Source: Trichomonas vaginalis G3
Taxonomy: Eukaryota > Parabasalia > Trichomonadida > Trichomonadidae
NCBI RefSeq assembly: GCF_026262505.1
Contig: NC_067205.1
Coordinates: 18,907,645 to 18,971,644 of the forward strand
DNA: 64,000 bases
Direction of reading: 5' to 3'
Shown here one piece after another: positions 10,791 to 21,696 of this stretch. A program made the translations under genes and the position numbers. Under the pieces are notes generated by a model that was not told where the DNA came from, made no database searches, and saw nothing but the letters and a program-made list of their open reading frames with translations. Within the stretch, counting starts at the first letter, position 1; each line of letters starts with the position of its first letter.

Positions 10791-12072
10791 GGGGATTTGA
10801 CGGAGTCAAATCCCCGCTCACAAAAAGTGGACTTACATGTCAAATTTTATATGCATGTAATGTCCACTTTTATGAGTTTTAGGAAGGAATTGGAAGCCAT
10901 GAGTTACTGACATTGCATCAGTATCTCATAGCCTCCAATTCCTTCAAAAAATGGGAGAAACTTTGTCCGAATAGTTTAACATTCGGACAAAGTTTCTCCC
11001 ATTTTAAGAAGGAATTGGAGGGTAAGAGATATACCATATGAACGTATATCTCTTACCCTCCAATTCCTTCTAGAAAGTGTCCAAACTTTGGGTTAATTGC
11101 AAAGTATTAACCCAAAGTTTGGACACTTTCAAGTGGAGATGGAAGGCTTTGGGTATATATTAATACAATATACCTCAAAGCCTTCCATCTCCACTACAAA
11201 TGTGAGAAACTTTGTCCGAATAGTTTAACATTCGGACAAAGTTTCTCCCATCTTTCAATGTAATTGCTACCTGTGAGGTACTGACTTGAAGTCAGTGCTT
11301 CACAGGTAGCAATATCCAAAAATTTAAAAACATTTTATCAGTTCGTTAGAGAACTAGAGCCTCCTAGGTACTGAACCAGAATCAGTGCCTAGGGGACTCT
11401 AGTGATCTATATAAATCTGAGAAACTTTGAGGAAATTGTTCGACATTTCCTCAAAGTTTCTCAGCAATTTAGCGAGGAATGTTCGTTATCGTGTAGATAT
11501 TTATAATATATACATGATAACAAACATTCCCCGCTAAAAGATGTAAAATCTTATAAGAAATAATTGCAAAAGAATAACAAATTGCAACAAATTTTATATG
11601 AAACTGAACCTTATGAGGTAGTGATTCAAGATCACCGCCTCATAAGATTCAGTTTCAATCTCAAGTATCTCAAAAGTAAGGCTCTATTTTTTGCCATGTA
11701 AAGTGTCACTTTTTCTGTCCAAATGATAAGTTATTCAGAGAAAGTTTCCCAGCTATCAAGAGGGAATTGTTCCTTATGAGTTATATATTCATACTGTATA
11801 CCTCATAAGGAACAATTCCCTCCTTAAAACGAGAAAACTTGTTCGAAATTGTTTATCATTTCGAACAAGTTTTCTCGTTTTTAATAAGAAACTAAAGGCT
11901 ATGAGGCACTGATTATATATTAGTGCCTCACAGCCTTTAGTTTCTAATAGATAGCTGGGAAACTTTCTCCAAATGATAAGTTATTCAGAGAAAGTTTCCC
12001 AGCTATCAAGAGGGAATTGTTCCTTATGAGGTATATAGTTATAATGTATACCTCATAAGGAACAATTCCCTC
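10791..12072. repeat. Array of about 18 long hairpins in two alternating classes
   Basis: Hairpins lie at 10791-10815, 10823-10871, 10883-10945, 10951-11002, 11008-11070, 11074-11129, 11132-11195, 11204-11247, 11263-11313, 11353-11403, 11417-11464, 11468-11538, 11600-11656, 11760-11822, 11827-11880, 11886-11946, 11950-12007 and 12010-12072. One class has perfect or near-perfect stems of 20-24 bp, an 8-nt loop and a GAGAAACTTTG-like stem. The other has 22-28 bp stems, loops of 5-17 nt, and often a loop-proximal ATGAGGTACTGA-like motif. Mismatches between arms are mostly transitions. A truncated copy of the 11950 hairpin lies at about 11720-11758. It is not coding. Confidence 0.93.
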
Positions 12073-12430
12073 ATTAAAATCGTAGATATTTTTTACTTAT
12101 TACTCATGCTTTCAAAATCACAATCCTCTGAAAAGTTATTTTTTATTAAGAATTTAGAATTTTGATAAATACCTTTTTTCAATTTGATATAATACTTATA
12201 TATTTTCAAAAAGACATTTTGAAAAGATATCTCAAAAGTTCTCTGAAAACCTATTTTTGATTAATTTTGAGAAATATCCGTATTAAATTAATCAATAAAT
12301 TCATTCAACACTACTTTAATTTTTAAATTCAAAAAATTATATGTGCTTCTTAAAATGTCTCACAAAAATTTTATTATAAAATTATATACAATATTAAAAA
12401 TCCCACAACATTTTTTACTTTACATAATCG

Positions 12431-12490
12431 TACTTCCTCGACGATTAATTTCCCCTCAATTCCTATCGTTGACCGAACTTAGCATGCAAC
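12431..12490 (-). repeat. Subterminal inverted repeat, right
   Basis: Reverse-complement partner of 10478-10534. The shared blocks are the GCATGCTAAGTTCGGTCAA stretch and ATCGTCG.GGAAGTA. Confidence 0.8.
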
Positions 12491-13241
12491 AATAGAACCT
12501 TCTTGCTATTGTGTCAAAATTGCGAAACCGATAGCAAAAATATCTCGCAATATCAAAATTGAGATATTGAGTGAATTATGCATTATAGAGATTAAAAATC
12601 TGATTTGTGAAAACATCTCATCAGTTTCTAGCTAATTCAAAAATCTTTACTATCTTATTCGATTAAAATGAAAAGGGAATAGTTTCATTATGCTTTAAAT
12701 GACAGCCTTATAATATAATCATAGTTTTCGCTCAATATGCAGCATTTTTTTTCGAAATCTATGGTCAATATCCTAAATACTGATTGCTTTGCATTCATAT
12801 CTCTTACATTTTCTATACCCACATCACTATTCATTGCTATTCCTATCTTTTTCATTTTTGTTTGTTTCTCATAATTTCTCAAAAAACATGATAACTTGAT
12901 ATTTGTAAATATCATACTTTATAACGTAAATAAGAACTTGACCTATTAAGAAAAGCAGTAATGAAAAGAAAATCTGAAATTCATAAAAATTACAAGTTTC
13001 TGATGACAATTAGCTTAATTAAACCAGGTACAAGATTATATAATTGTATTTTCTATCCAATTATCCATATAATATCTTATCCAGAAAAAATAACTTGATC
13101 AATACCAAATGATTTTTTAACTAGTAAATAAAGTATTTTCTTTACACACACATTGTATATCATAGTTTTTTTTTTGGTTTCGCAAAACATCCAAAAACAA
13201 ATATGCTATAAAAGTGACAATTTTAGCAAAACGAAACCCTT

Positions 13242-13250
13242 ATTCTTATT
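13242..13250. repeat. 9-bp target-site duplication, right copy
   Basis: ATTCTTATT directly after the transposon terminus, identical to 10161-10169. Confidence 0.9.
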
Positions 13251-13662
13251 TAACTATATGTTAGAAAAATATCAAAATTGCCAAAATAATTTGATATGTT
13301 TCAAAATGGCGTAATACTTTTTTATTTCATTTCATGGTCTTAGAAGATGTTGTGTATGAGGTCTTTTAGTTATATTTTCAACCTTTCGATCAAAAAATAC
13401 TTCCAAAATAAGCGATTGAAATTTCGTATCAAATCTAGCGATCACTGTAAGTAGTGCATATGTTTTATCTTGTTTGTGAAATATTTACATGCTTAATTTT
13501 TGATTTTAAGCATGAACAAGCATGATTTCGTTTAACCTTTTGATACCACAGTTGAATTTTCATTGAGAGAAAGAAAAGAGTATCAAGTTATGACAAAACA
13601 AATTTAATTATAAATATAACAGAACAAAAAATATAATAAAAATAACAAAATATTACAAATAA
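13251..13662. other. Intergenic, no feature seen
   Basis: AT-rich spacer between the right transposon flank and the 3' end of the next minus-strand gene. Nothing was recognised. Confidence 0.5.
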
Positions 13663-15387
13663 TTACCATATTCTTGGGCTTTCTATTTGTAGGATACCTG
13701 TAAACTCTGGAACTTCATGTAAATCCTTTTGAAGAACATAAAATTCTTCTTTAGTATCCCATTCATCATCAATAACGAAAGCAATGTCGATTAATTCGCC
13801 ATCTCCTTGTATAAGGCGAATTATCTCGTGGATGTAACCTATATATGGGGCCATTGGGTTCTTTGAAAGTGCTTCAATGGCAAATTTCTTGAAATCAAAC
13901 GAAACAATGATTACAGCGAACAAATCTGTAGAAGCAACGATTTCTGATAATAAGTCGAACACAGCGGAATGCAAGAAAGTGCAGTTCGGATTACTAAAGA
14001 AAGCTCTTAATAATGCTCTTGCAGCTTCTACAGTTGGATCTGTGTCTGAGAGGCGTCTGAACTTCTCGGATGATGTTACTGATGGAAGAAGATTTGATTC
14101 GAGTGGGGATCCAATGATTTCTTGGTCTTCTTCAATAGTATATAATCCGGAAAAAACAGGACATGATTTTGAGAACAAAACTGAGTTAAAGTCTGGATTT
14201 GCTTCTTCTTTAGGTAAAGTATTGAAGTTTATCTTGCTTGTTTTAGCCGTTTTCGTCTTAGATGTGTAAAAACTCGTATTTGTCTGGGAAATATTGGGAT
14301 TAAGTGGTCCAGAATGAGTTCCTTTTCTATCTGGCGATAAAGGACAATTTTGCATAATCTGTACTGATTTTCTTGGTAAAGGTGGAATGTTTGGCCTTGG
14401 TCTAGAAATAGGACTAGGTTCTATAATGAATTCCTTGTCTTCCTCGTATATTTCCTCTTCTTCTTCGATAAAGATTTCTTGCTCAATGCTGTTCTTTGTA
14501 TGAATTATCGAAATTAATAAATCTATTGCACAACGTAAAGAGCAATCGAACTTTTGAGTCGATTTGGATGTAATAAATCTGCATATTGCAACGAGTTGAC
14601 CTCGAACTGAGTCTCTAGCTTCTTTCGGATACTTATTTTCGATTAATTTCATGGCAACGAATTCGAAAGCAAGAGCTGAAACATTAGCGCTCTTTGATGT
14701 ACGGCCTATCGATATTAATGTCATAGCGAACTGTCGTGAATATAAAGGAATAAAAAATCTTGAGCTTACGTGCGGATTATCTGCTAATTTATATAATAGA
14801 TTTAGGTACACTTCGCAATTATTTGGGTTTACTTGGATTTCATGTGTTAAAATCGATCCAACTCTAGCGTGTTCGAAAAATTTCAGAAAAATTAAATTAT
14901 CTGAACAAAGAAATTCAGAAAGAAACTCTTCGATCGCAAAATATTTGGACATAGTAAATAATGACGACATGAATTGGTAAGGATTCGGTATTTTTCCTAA
15001 AAAATCGTATTCAGATTTTAGAATTAATTGGTATAATATCTTCGCAAATCGTGTAACTCGTTTTGAATTCAATTTATCTAGTGTTTGCTTGACAAAGTTT
15101 AGCATTAAAACTAATAAACAGTCACTTCTAGTCATAACGTATCTAATGTCGCTTAAATTTGAAGTTATAATATACATAATCTTGTTAATTACTTTTTGTG
15201 TTGCATCTGGATCGTTCAATACTATGTCTACGAGCGAACAAATATTTAACGTTAGAAATCTTACGAAAATTTGCGTGGGAACTTTAATCTCTGCAACAAC
15301 ATCTAAGTTCTCCATGAGATTCATTAGTTCATGCTTACTGAGTTCTTGGCAATGCTTTTGCCGGACGGAATTTTCCAAGATACTCAT
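13663..15387 (-). CDS. Hypothetical host protein, helical repeat-like
   Basis: I do not recognise this protein. The first ATG in frame is at 15387 (Met-Ser-Ile-Leu), giving 574 residues; longer readings depend on a TTG. The N-terminal half (about 1-300) is a run of amphipathic helices with Leu/Ile spacing like armadillo or HEAT-type repeats. It is followed by a strongly acidic stretch around residue 310 (EEEEEIYEEDKEF), a proline/arginine-rich linker (PISRPRPNIPPLPRK), a Ser/Thr-rich section, and a C-terminal helical part. Helices flanking a charged linker suggest a scaffold or adaptor, but no function is assigned. It is the last host-type gene before element A. Confidence 0.7.
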   Translation of the reverse strand: MSILENSVRQKHCQELSKHELMNLMENLDVVAEIKVPTQIFVRFLTLNICSLVDIVLNDPDATQKVINKIMYIITSNLSDIRYVMTRSDCLLVLMLNFVKQTLDKLNSKRVTRFAKILYQLILKSEYDFLGKIPNPYQFMSSLFTMSKYFAIEEFLSEFLCSDNLIFLKFFEHARVGSILTHEIQVNPNNCEVYLNLLYKLADNPHVSSRFFIPLYSRQFAMTLISIGRTSKSANVSALAFEFVAMKLIENKYPKEARDSVRGQLVAICRFITSKSTQKFDCSLRCAIDLLISIIHTKNSIEQEIFIEEEEEIYEEDKEFIIEPSPISRPRPNIPPLPRKSVQIMQNCPLSPDRKGTHSGPLNPNISQTNTSFYTSKTKTAKTSKINFNTLPKEEANPDFNSVLFSKSCPVFSGLYTIEEDQEIIGSPLESNLLPSVTSSEKFRRLSDTDPTVEAARALLRAFFSNPNCTFLHSAVFDLLSEIVASTDLFAVIIVSFDFKKFAIEALSKNPMAPYIGYIHEIIRLIQGDGELIDIAFVIDDEWDTKEEFYVLQKDLHEVPEFTGILQIESPRIW

Positions 15388-15998
15388 TGCATGAATTTGT
15401 AAACTTTTCAAAAAAAGGCGCGAAATTATGAAAACTCTTATTTTTGATATATAGGATGTGGATTCTGTAACATCACAATAAATATCATATTTTACAAATA
15501 AATTTTGATTCGATGATCAAAAATAATCATTTTTATGGTTTAAGTCTTGATAACTTAATCTTCACAAGAATATTTAGAGAATCTCAATGAATAAATTCAA
15601 TTAGAGACAAGAATAATGAAAATTAATTCAAAATCAATCAAGATAAGTGGTTTACTTGATGTTTGAATTATCCAAGTTATAATCTCTTTTTAAATTTAAA
15701 ATATTTTTTCATGGATAATCAGTTCCAAACAGGAACAACTCAAATGCAAATTTTTCACACAAATTTAAATTGGACATTAGGTACTTAAATAATAGGATAT
15801 TGTTAACTATAGTGTGTTCGAAATATTCAACAATTTGATTGACCATGCAACAAGAGAAATGTCAAGGGTTTTGAGAATATAAATGATGGCCTGGTATGTT
15901 TTTGATAAAATTAGAGAAAATGTTATGAATCAAATAAAAAATTCAATTTAACATTTTAACTATATATACTAAATTGATCATATCCATTCGATTCATGA
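15388..15998. other. Upstream spacer before element A
   Basis: AT-rich sequence between the start of the minus-strand gene and the insertion point of element A. No gene or repeat was recognised. Confidence 0.5.
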
Positions 15999-16002
15999 CG
16001 CC
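15999..16002. repeat. Candidate target-site duplication, left
   Basis: CGCC immediately before the poly-A start of element A. CGCC, or CGCCA if one A is counted, also follows the poly-T end. Mavericks usually make a 5-6 bp duplication; the homopolymer blurs the exact length. Confidence 0.6.
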
Positions 16003-16029
16003 AAAAAAAAAAAAAAAAAAAAAAAAAAA

Positions 16030-16080
16030 GGGAGTGGGGCTTCCAGGCACTTCGTGCCTTCTAGCCCTGAGGATGTTTAG
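16030..16080 (+). repeat. Terminal inverted repeat of element A, left, with hairpin
   Basis: Contains GGGCT...AGGCAC-TTC-GTGCCT...AGCCC, a nested hairpin. The same sequence is at 40112-40164 inverted and at 40313-40360 direct. Confidence 0.9.
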
Positions 16081-16141
16081 AATATGAGAGAGGTCCTATA
16101 AACCGGAGAAAGTGTCATATAAACATCTGTCATTTTACTCA

Positions 16142-16440
16142 GAATTTTCATGAAATTTACACCAAAAATATATTTTAGGGTAGAAGGGTATATCTAACCT
16201 CTTTTCTAACCTCTTTTCTACCCTCTTGAATTTTCATGAAATTTACACCAAAAATATATTTTAGGGTAGAAGGGTATATCTAACCTCTTTTCTAACCTCT
16301 TTTCTACCCTCTTGAATTTTCATGAAATTTACACCAAAAATATATTTTAGGGTAGAAGGGTATATCTAACCTCTTTTCTAACCTCTTTTCTACCCTCTTG
16401 AATTTTCATGAAATTTACACCAAAAATATACTACTAGGGT
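16142..16440 (+). repeat. 86-bp tandem repeat carrying the palindromic element
   Basis: Copies begin at 16142, 16228, 16314 and 16400 (exact 86-bp period, the last partial). Each has AATTTTCATGAAATTTACAC, then AAAAATATATTTTA, then the GGGTAGAAGGGTATATCTAACC palindromic core with two further CTAACC/CTACCC blocks. The inverse orientation occurs at 16596-16641. Confidence 0.9.
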
Positions 16441-16760
16441 CATTTACGAAGAAATCTCAACAAAGTCTTTACGATGAAGTCTTGACAAAGTCTTTACGAA
16501 GAAGTCTCAACAAAGTCTTTACGAAGAAGTCTCAACAAAGTCTTTACGAAGAAGTCTTAACAAAGTCTTTACGAAGAAATTCATGAAAATTCAAGAGGTA
16601 GAAAAGAGGTTAGAAAAGAGGTTAGATATACCCTTCTACCCTAAAATATATTTTTGGGTCATTTACGAAGAAGTCTCAACAAAGTCTTTACGAAGAAGTC
16701 TCAACAAAGTCTTTACGAAGAAATCTCAACAAAGTCTTTACGAAGAAGTCACAATAAAAC
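16440..16760 (+). repeat. 25-bp tandem repeats
   Basis: Unit CTCAACAAAGTCTTTACGAA plus GAAGT, repeated with small changes and interrupted at 16580-16660 by an inverted palindromic element. Related 25/28-bp units (GTCAAGACTTCTTCGTAAAT plus GTTTT) recur at 31200-31310, 40360-41040 and 41590-41715. Confidence 0.85.
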
Positions 16761-16794
16761 ATCTGTCAAAAACCGCTTTTTAACTTCACTTAAA

Positions 16795-19700
16795 ATGCCA
16801 CGTAAGCTACGTAAGAATATACGTAAGAGGAAGGGAGCATTGAAACATCCAATAGTAAAACTGACACCACAACAACAGTTGCAACAACAAATAATGAATG
16901 ACCCCACTATGTTGCAACAAATGTCAAGCAACCCTATGCTTTTAAACCGAGTTGTTGGTGCACAGAGTGGAGGTTTAAGAGCGGCACTTTTAGCGAAAAT
17001 GGCAGGCTATGGTGGAGCTGCAGACGGAACAGCCTATAACCCTCAAAGTCAAATGAATTTGAGTTCACTCAAAAATCAAATAACAGATGTCAAAAAGTCA
17101 AACATAGACATACAGAAGCAAATAAGTGAAAACGAAAAGAAACTAGAATATGACAGACACACAAAGAAACTCAATGAGTTAAACGTAGAGAAAAGAAGAA
17201 AGAAGAACAACTGAAAGAACTAAGTACAGAGGAATATGCGAAAAAAGTGTCAGAAAAAGCAGCAGAAGTAGCAAAAATGGAACAAGATGTTGTAAATTTG
17301 AAAAACCATACTACTCGATATAAAGTACTGAAAGATGAAGAAATAAAACAAAAAGCCCTGAAGACATATATGGATAGCGATGAGTATAAAAAGGAAGTTG
17401 AAGCAAATGTAAAGGCAGAAAAACTTTTACAGTTGCAAAACCAAACCGTACAGTATGAAAACTTAGCACAAGAAAGTAAAAATAACGACGCAGCCATGCA
17501 AAAGGCAATGAAAAGCGCGGAATATATAAAAGCTAACAATGACTGGTTAGATGCCCAAGCCAACGCTAAAGCAGCCCAACTCATAGGGTCAATAAGGACA
17601 AAAATACAAGCGGATGAAGACAGTTCAAATGAAGCTTTAACGAATGCTGACTTTAAGAACGCCTTCGAAGCTCTTCATAGTAAGGTGAAACAAGTGAACG
17701 ACTTCTCATCTGGAAAGAAACTGAAGTCTGAAGGTTTCGACAAAGAGTTAAGAGAAGTAGCACAAAATATGACGAAAATAACAGATGCAGCAACGAGACA
17801 GGCAGTTCAAAGTGCCTATGACGCCGTTAGAGCAACTGTTGTGAAAAGTCAAGAAAAAGAGTTACAACAGACCAAAACAGACCTAGTAAATGCTTTCTTA
17901 AGAACGAAAAGTCAGGTAGGACATTATGCTGCAGATGGAACATATGTGCCAGCTGGTGGAACTTATATACCACCAAACCCTCCAAGAGAAGCACCTGCAC
18001 CAGGACTACCTAGAACATTTACATCGTCACATGGACACAGACACAGGCATGCACCAAAACCAACACAACAACCAACACAACAACCAACACAACAACCAAC
18101 ACAACAACCAACACAACAACCAACACAACAACCAGCACAACAACCACCTCCACAACCAGCACAACAACCAACACAGCAACCAACAGTTCAAAACCCTGCA
18201 CAACAACAACCACAAACAGAGCAAGGACATAAAAGAAGTAGAGAACAAGGAAACCAAGAATTCTTAAAAATGCTTAAAGAAGAGTGTGGTTTCCCAGATA
18301 GTATTGACTTTAGTGACAGATATAAAGAAGCTATTGGAAAGTTCAAGGATGGAAATACTGACCCGAACCTATTTAGCTTTATGGCTCAGCACCAAAACGG
18401 ATATAATCTCAAACCTGGAAAATACAAGCTCGCTAAGGGATATGATTTAATAGCATATCATCCAAATGACATGGATGAATTTACTCCGAGATATTTGATG
18501 TCAGAGCTAAATGACAATTCAACTTTCGTCATGAAACGCGTAAAAAATAGAGACGGAACGAAAGAACAAAAGCTTATGAATGCGGATGACGTAGATAGGG
18601 AAATTGTTGAAAACGGTCTCGGAATATATGAAATGCCAGCAGATGAGGTACAAGAAACTCCACAGGAAGAAGTTCAGATACAACCAGACATGGAAGAAAT
18701 AGTTCAGCAACAACAGCTAGAAGAGCCTGAAGGAAACGAACAAGTCCCTCCTTTGGAAACTAACTTCACAGAACCAGATGAAGATTTGGAACAGCCGAAA
18801 AATCTTGACCCTCAACAAGAGTATGCGGAGAATATGGAATATTTCCAAGAGTCTAAAAAAAATTCGGCTGACATAGTAGAAGAATATCGAAAAATGTTTG
18901 CCGACATACAAAAGACTCCAACACCAGATGAAAATATTCAGCATAGAATGAAAGTACTGAAAGAAAATGTACACAAATACAACAACCCTTTTACTTACGA
19001 GCATTTAACGTTCAATCTTCGGATGAACTCGGTGAAGATAAAAGGTTAAATTTCAAGAAAACATATAGAAATGAAACATTGTTTAAAGTTCATTCAGAAC
19101 CTAACCAAGATGGAAACAAACCTACTTTTGTTTCTGCAGACGATGGAACTACAATGAGATGGGGTCATAAAGCTAATCCAGATAGGTGGTTCATAAACTT
19201 ACAACCACAATTCCAAGAAGTTGTAGACGCAATGGAAGTGAATGGTGAACCAGATATAGCTGGTATTTTCAGCGCGGCTTTAATGCCATTGAAAGATATG
19301 AAAGATGCAGATATTTTGGACCAGTAGAAATGAACATGGCTGAAGGAAATATAACACCTGACGTTCTAGAACATTTATCTCAAAGAACTACACAGAACCA
19401 TAGAGATGGTATATTTGGTGAAGAGTTTAGAAAGAAAAGTTAGGGGAGGGAGAAGGAAGAGAACCTATTGTACATGACCTTGCAAACGAAAGTTTACAAA
19501 ATGTCATAAAAACTTACTTTGCAGACAATGAACCGAGAAGGGATGAATATTTAAGAAAACTCAAATGGACAGTACCAAATGAAATGTTAGTATTGAAAAA
19601 CATGTTCCTTGACAAAATAAAACCAACTACAGAAATAAACGACGCAAGACTGAAAGATTGGGTAAAAGCTTTCCCATTCACAAAAGATATTGTTTGGTAA

Positions 19701-20055
19701 CATGGAAAGAAAACCAGAATGGCTACAAAAACATATATTTGGAAACGAGCTTATTCCATATGGACAAGCTCTGTTTGAAGAGCTTGAACCAGAAACTCAG
19801 GAAAGAGTCATGCAAACAATACGCGAAGACTCAAATACAAACTATGACAAACTCTTTCTAGGATATAGGGTACCTGAGATGGGCGACCAGAGCCAAAAGG
19901 CAAAAAGGACATGGAAAATTTGCAACATACTAGATGAACATAATGCAAAGATGCAACAACTTCAAGCAGAGGGCAATGAAGGAAAAAGAAGAGTTAAAAA
20001 CTCAGTCAGGAAGAAAGTAAAGCTTGGTCGGAGTGGGTTCTATTATGACATATAA
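16795..20055 (+). pseudogene. Large basic/coiled-coil virion protein, frameshifted
   Basis: The gene starts at ATG 16795 with a very basic N-terminus (MPRKLRKNIRKRK), as in DNA-binding core proteins. A long charged coiled-coil follows (about 17050-17900), then a Gln-Pro-Thr-Gln repeat tract (18055-18180), and an acidic Gln/Glu-rich C-terminal half. At least five single-base shifts interrupt it, near 17200, 19050, 19325, 19440 and 19690; the frames join up into one reading of about 1080 residues. It lies directly upstream of the capsid gene, with 32 bp between. A second copy of the N-terminus is at 41750. I infer a structural or core role from position and basicity; no family is recognised. 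Confidence 0.6.
18055..18180 (+). repeat. Coding Gln-Pro-Thr-Gln minisatellite
   Basis: About ten copies of a 12-bp unit, CAACCAACACAA, encode QPTQ with PPPQ and PAQ variants inside the large virion protein. Antisense frames rich in Trp/Leu or Val here are artefacts of the repeat. Confidence 0.9.
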
Positions 20056-20068
20056 ATCCAACTATTCT

Positions 20069-20090
20069 ATATTTTTACTCATATGAAATG
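20069..20090 (+). promoter_or_regulatory. Virion-gene leader motif, example
   Basis: TTTTTACTCATATGAAATG directly before the capsid ATG. Close variants precede ATG of 22028, 37506, 44036 and 59622 on the plus strand and 34631, 34805, 37487, 38599, 38979, 43243 and 58299 on the minus strand. The consensus is TTTTTAT/C, 8-11 nt, then AAATG. It is likely an initiator-type promoter giving a very short 5' leader. Confidence 0.6.
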
Positions 20091-21533
20091 TACGCCGCTC
20101 AGAATATAACGCCAACAGTTTTGGATGCTATGAATGGAAATGTTTCCGAATGGTATAACGAATGCGACAATGCCATTAGAAGGTCAGAAATAGTTCCTGG
20201 AACTTACGAATATACAACTGCTGTTTCTTATGGAAACGTAGGTGAGTTTGGAGAAGGTTCTTCAACAACAGTAGATATTGCTTGCGACAGGTTTCATATA
20301 ATTTCTATTGACAACTCATTCTTATACGTGGAACAAGACATTGAAATAAAACCTTCTGCCAAGTTGTCTGACAAGAAAGGTTGCAATGGAATTTTCTATG
20401 TCGGATACCAATATGCTCCAGAAGTTTTCATGGGATATAAGATATATTCTAACTCTGACTTAGTTCAAACAGTAACATGGGCAAACTATGAATGGTTCGC
20501 TTTGAGAAACTCAGTACAACCACAAGCTAGAGAACAAACAGACCAGTATGCAACTATTGAGAAAATAAGAAGACTTGACCCTAACGTTCCAGGAGTTTAT
20601 GTTAACCTTTCTGGTTCAGATGGAAATGCAGTAACCAAAGTAAAATTGAAACTTAGAGTTCCTTTGTCATCTTTCCTCATCTTCAGGTTTTTAAGATACT
20701 TGCCAAACTGGGCAGGAAAAATTTCTATCGAACTTACTCCAAGCAAAAATAACTTAGTCATTGCACCAACACAAGACCCATTCACTCTTACAGACGTAGT
20801 GGGAACAAATAAAACGTCATTCGCCGACTTTTGCAAAGACAAAGTTGACTTAGACTTTGGTTTCTCAAACCTCAACACTGAAGTAAACTATTATTTCAAT
20901 GCTGCTGGAACTGCTTGGGACCCAGTTAAGTTCACATGCGAAAAGTTTGAATGCAAGAGAATAGAAAGCAGACTTGCAGTCTATATGTTGGACCCAGATA
21001 TTTCAAATGCTTTAGCTGCCAAATATATTGCAGTTCCACTTATGTTCCCTATACACCAAATATCTGTCAAAGACTTTGCAGGTGAAGTTGGAAACCAAAG
21101 TGCTGACCCAGGTGCAAGAACAGATATTGCTTTAACAACTGCAATGAAACATGCAGATACTATGTTTGTACTGTTCAGACGAACTATAAATGACTATTCT
21201 TGCTTCTACAACCCTGGTATTAAATACCATATAAACATAGATGGCAAATACTATCCAAGAGAAGAATATTCTACAGTTGAGGATATGAGGTCATACAACT
21301 TGACATTAGATGCTATGAACTTTAACAACAACTTCACAACAACCATTAACCCTGAAATGCAAAGTTCTATTATGCCATATGTGAAAGTATGGACTCATAC
21401 AGGAGGTCAAAAAACTCAATATACAAATGGAGACCGTTCAAACTTTTGGCTTGGCATTCCATTTGCTGACTCAGAAGACTTTATGGGTGGTATTTTCAAC
21501 TGTTGGTACAGTTCAAATACAATATACTGGTGA
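20088..21533 (+). CDS. Major capsid protein, double jelly-roll type
   Basis: The frame has 481 residues from ATG 20088. It has the look of polintovirus major capsid proteins: a beta-rich chain with two similar halves, an N-terminal strand region and a KLRVPLSSFLIFRFLRYLP segment. That segment aligns by eye with RLRIPVRRFLPLEAIRFIP of the capsid fragment in element B (42498-43243). The two proteins share the same order: RSY/IRR start, SPPG or EFGEGSS, then GYQ at the first-barrel end. The stop at 21533 may be a frameshift, since another phase continues to 21696 with a plausible tail ending in Leu-Ala-Ala-Gly-Gln. The full length would then be about 535 residues. Fold assignment needs structural comparison. 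Confidence 0.75.
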   Translation: MYAAQNITPTVLDAMNGNVSEWYNECDNAIRRSEIVPGTYEYTTAVSYGNVGEFGEGSSTTVDIACDRFHIISIDNSFLYVEQDIEIKPSAKLSDKKGCNGIFYVGYQYAPEVFMGYKIYSNSDLVQTVTWANYEWFALRNSVQPQAREQTDQYATIEKIRRLDPNVPGVYVNLSGSDGNAVTKVKLKLRVPLSSFLIFRFLRYLPNWAGKISIELTPSKNNLVIAPTQDPFTLTDVVGTNKTSFADFCKDKVDLDFGFSNLNTEVNYYFNAAGTAWDPVKFTCEKFECKRIESRLAVYMLDPDISNALAAKYIAVPLMFPIHQISVKDFAGEVGNQSADPGARTDIALTTAMKHADTMFVLFRRTINDYSCFYNPGIKYHINIDGKYYPREEYSTVEDMRSYNLTLDAMNFNNNFTTTINPEMQSSIMPYVKVWTHTGGQKTQYTNGDRSNFWLGIPFADSEDFMGGIFNCWYSSNTIYW

Positions 21534-21696
21534 CAGAGACGGTCCAGATGAATTGAAAGCAAAGAAGTTTACAAAACCAATAGCACTTTTCACGGAAGAT
21601 GCTCTTTTGAAAATTCGTTCGATGAAACCTGCTGGGGCTCCTCAGATTGGTATAACGACAGCTTCCATCGAGCAGATTTTGGCAGCAGGTCAGTAA
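21534..21696 (+). pseudogene. Possible frameshifted C-terminus of the capsid protein
   Basis: Directly after the capsid stop, the phase ending at 21696 reads a hydrophilic tail (DRDGPDELKAKKF...). It has no start codon or leader of its own. Either the capsid gene is shifted near 21500-21535, or this is non-coding sequence overlapped by the antisense gene 21590-22009. Confidence 0.45.

Larger units (their letters stand above)
10170..13241. mobile_element. Non-autonomous MULE-like transposon with hairpin-array cargo
   Basis: The left end AAGGGTTTCGTTTTGC (10170-10185) is matched by its complement GCAAAACGAAACCCTT ending at 13241. The element is flanked by a perfect 9-bp duplication, ATTCTTATT, at 10161-10169 and 13242-13250. 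A 9-bp duplication with terminal inverted repeats is typical of Mutator-like elements; that superfamily call is an inference. Inside is a second inverted pair, 10478-10534 and 12431-12490, sharing GTTGCATGCTAAGTTCGGTC. Between them lies the hairpin array. No transposase or other convincing gene is present, so movement would need a transposase from elsewhere. A minus-strand frame at 12688-12915 has no supporting feature. Confidence 0.88.

Noticed and set aside
10713-10910. A 65-codon open frame
   Set aside because: It overlaps three hairpins of the array and has no supporting features.
17926-18267. Gln/Asn- and Trp/Leu-rich frames on both strands
   Set aside because: They are alternative phases of the 12-bp repeat coding QPTQ in the virion protein.
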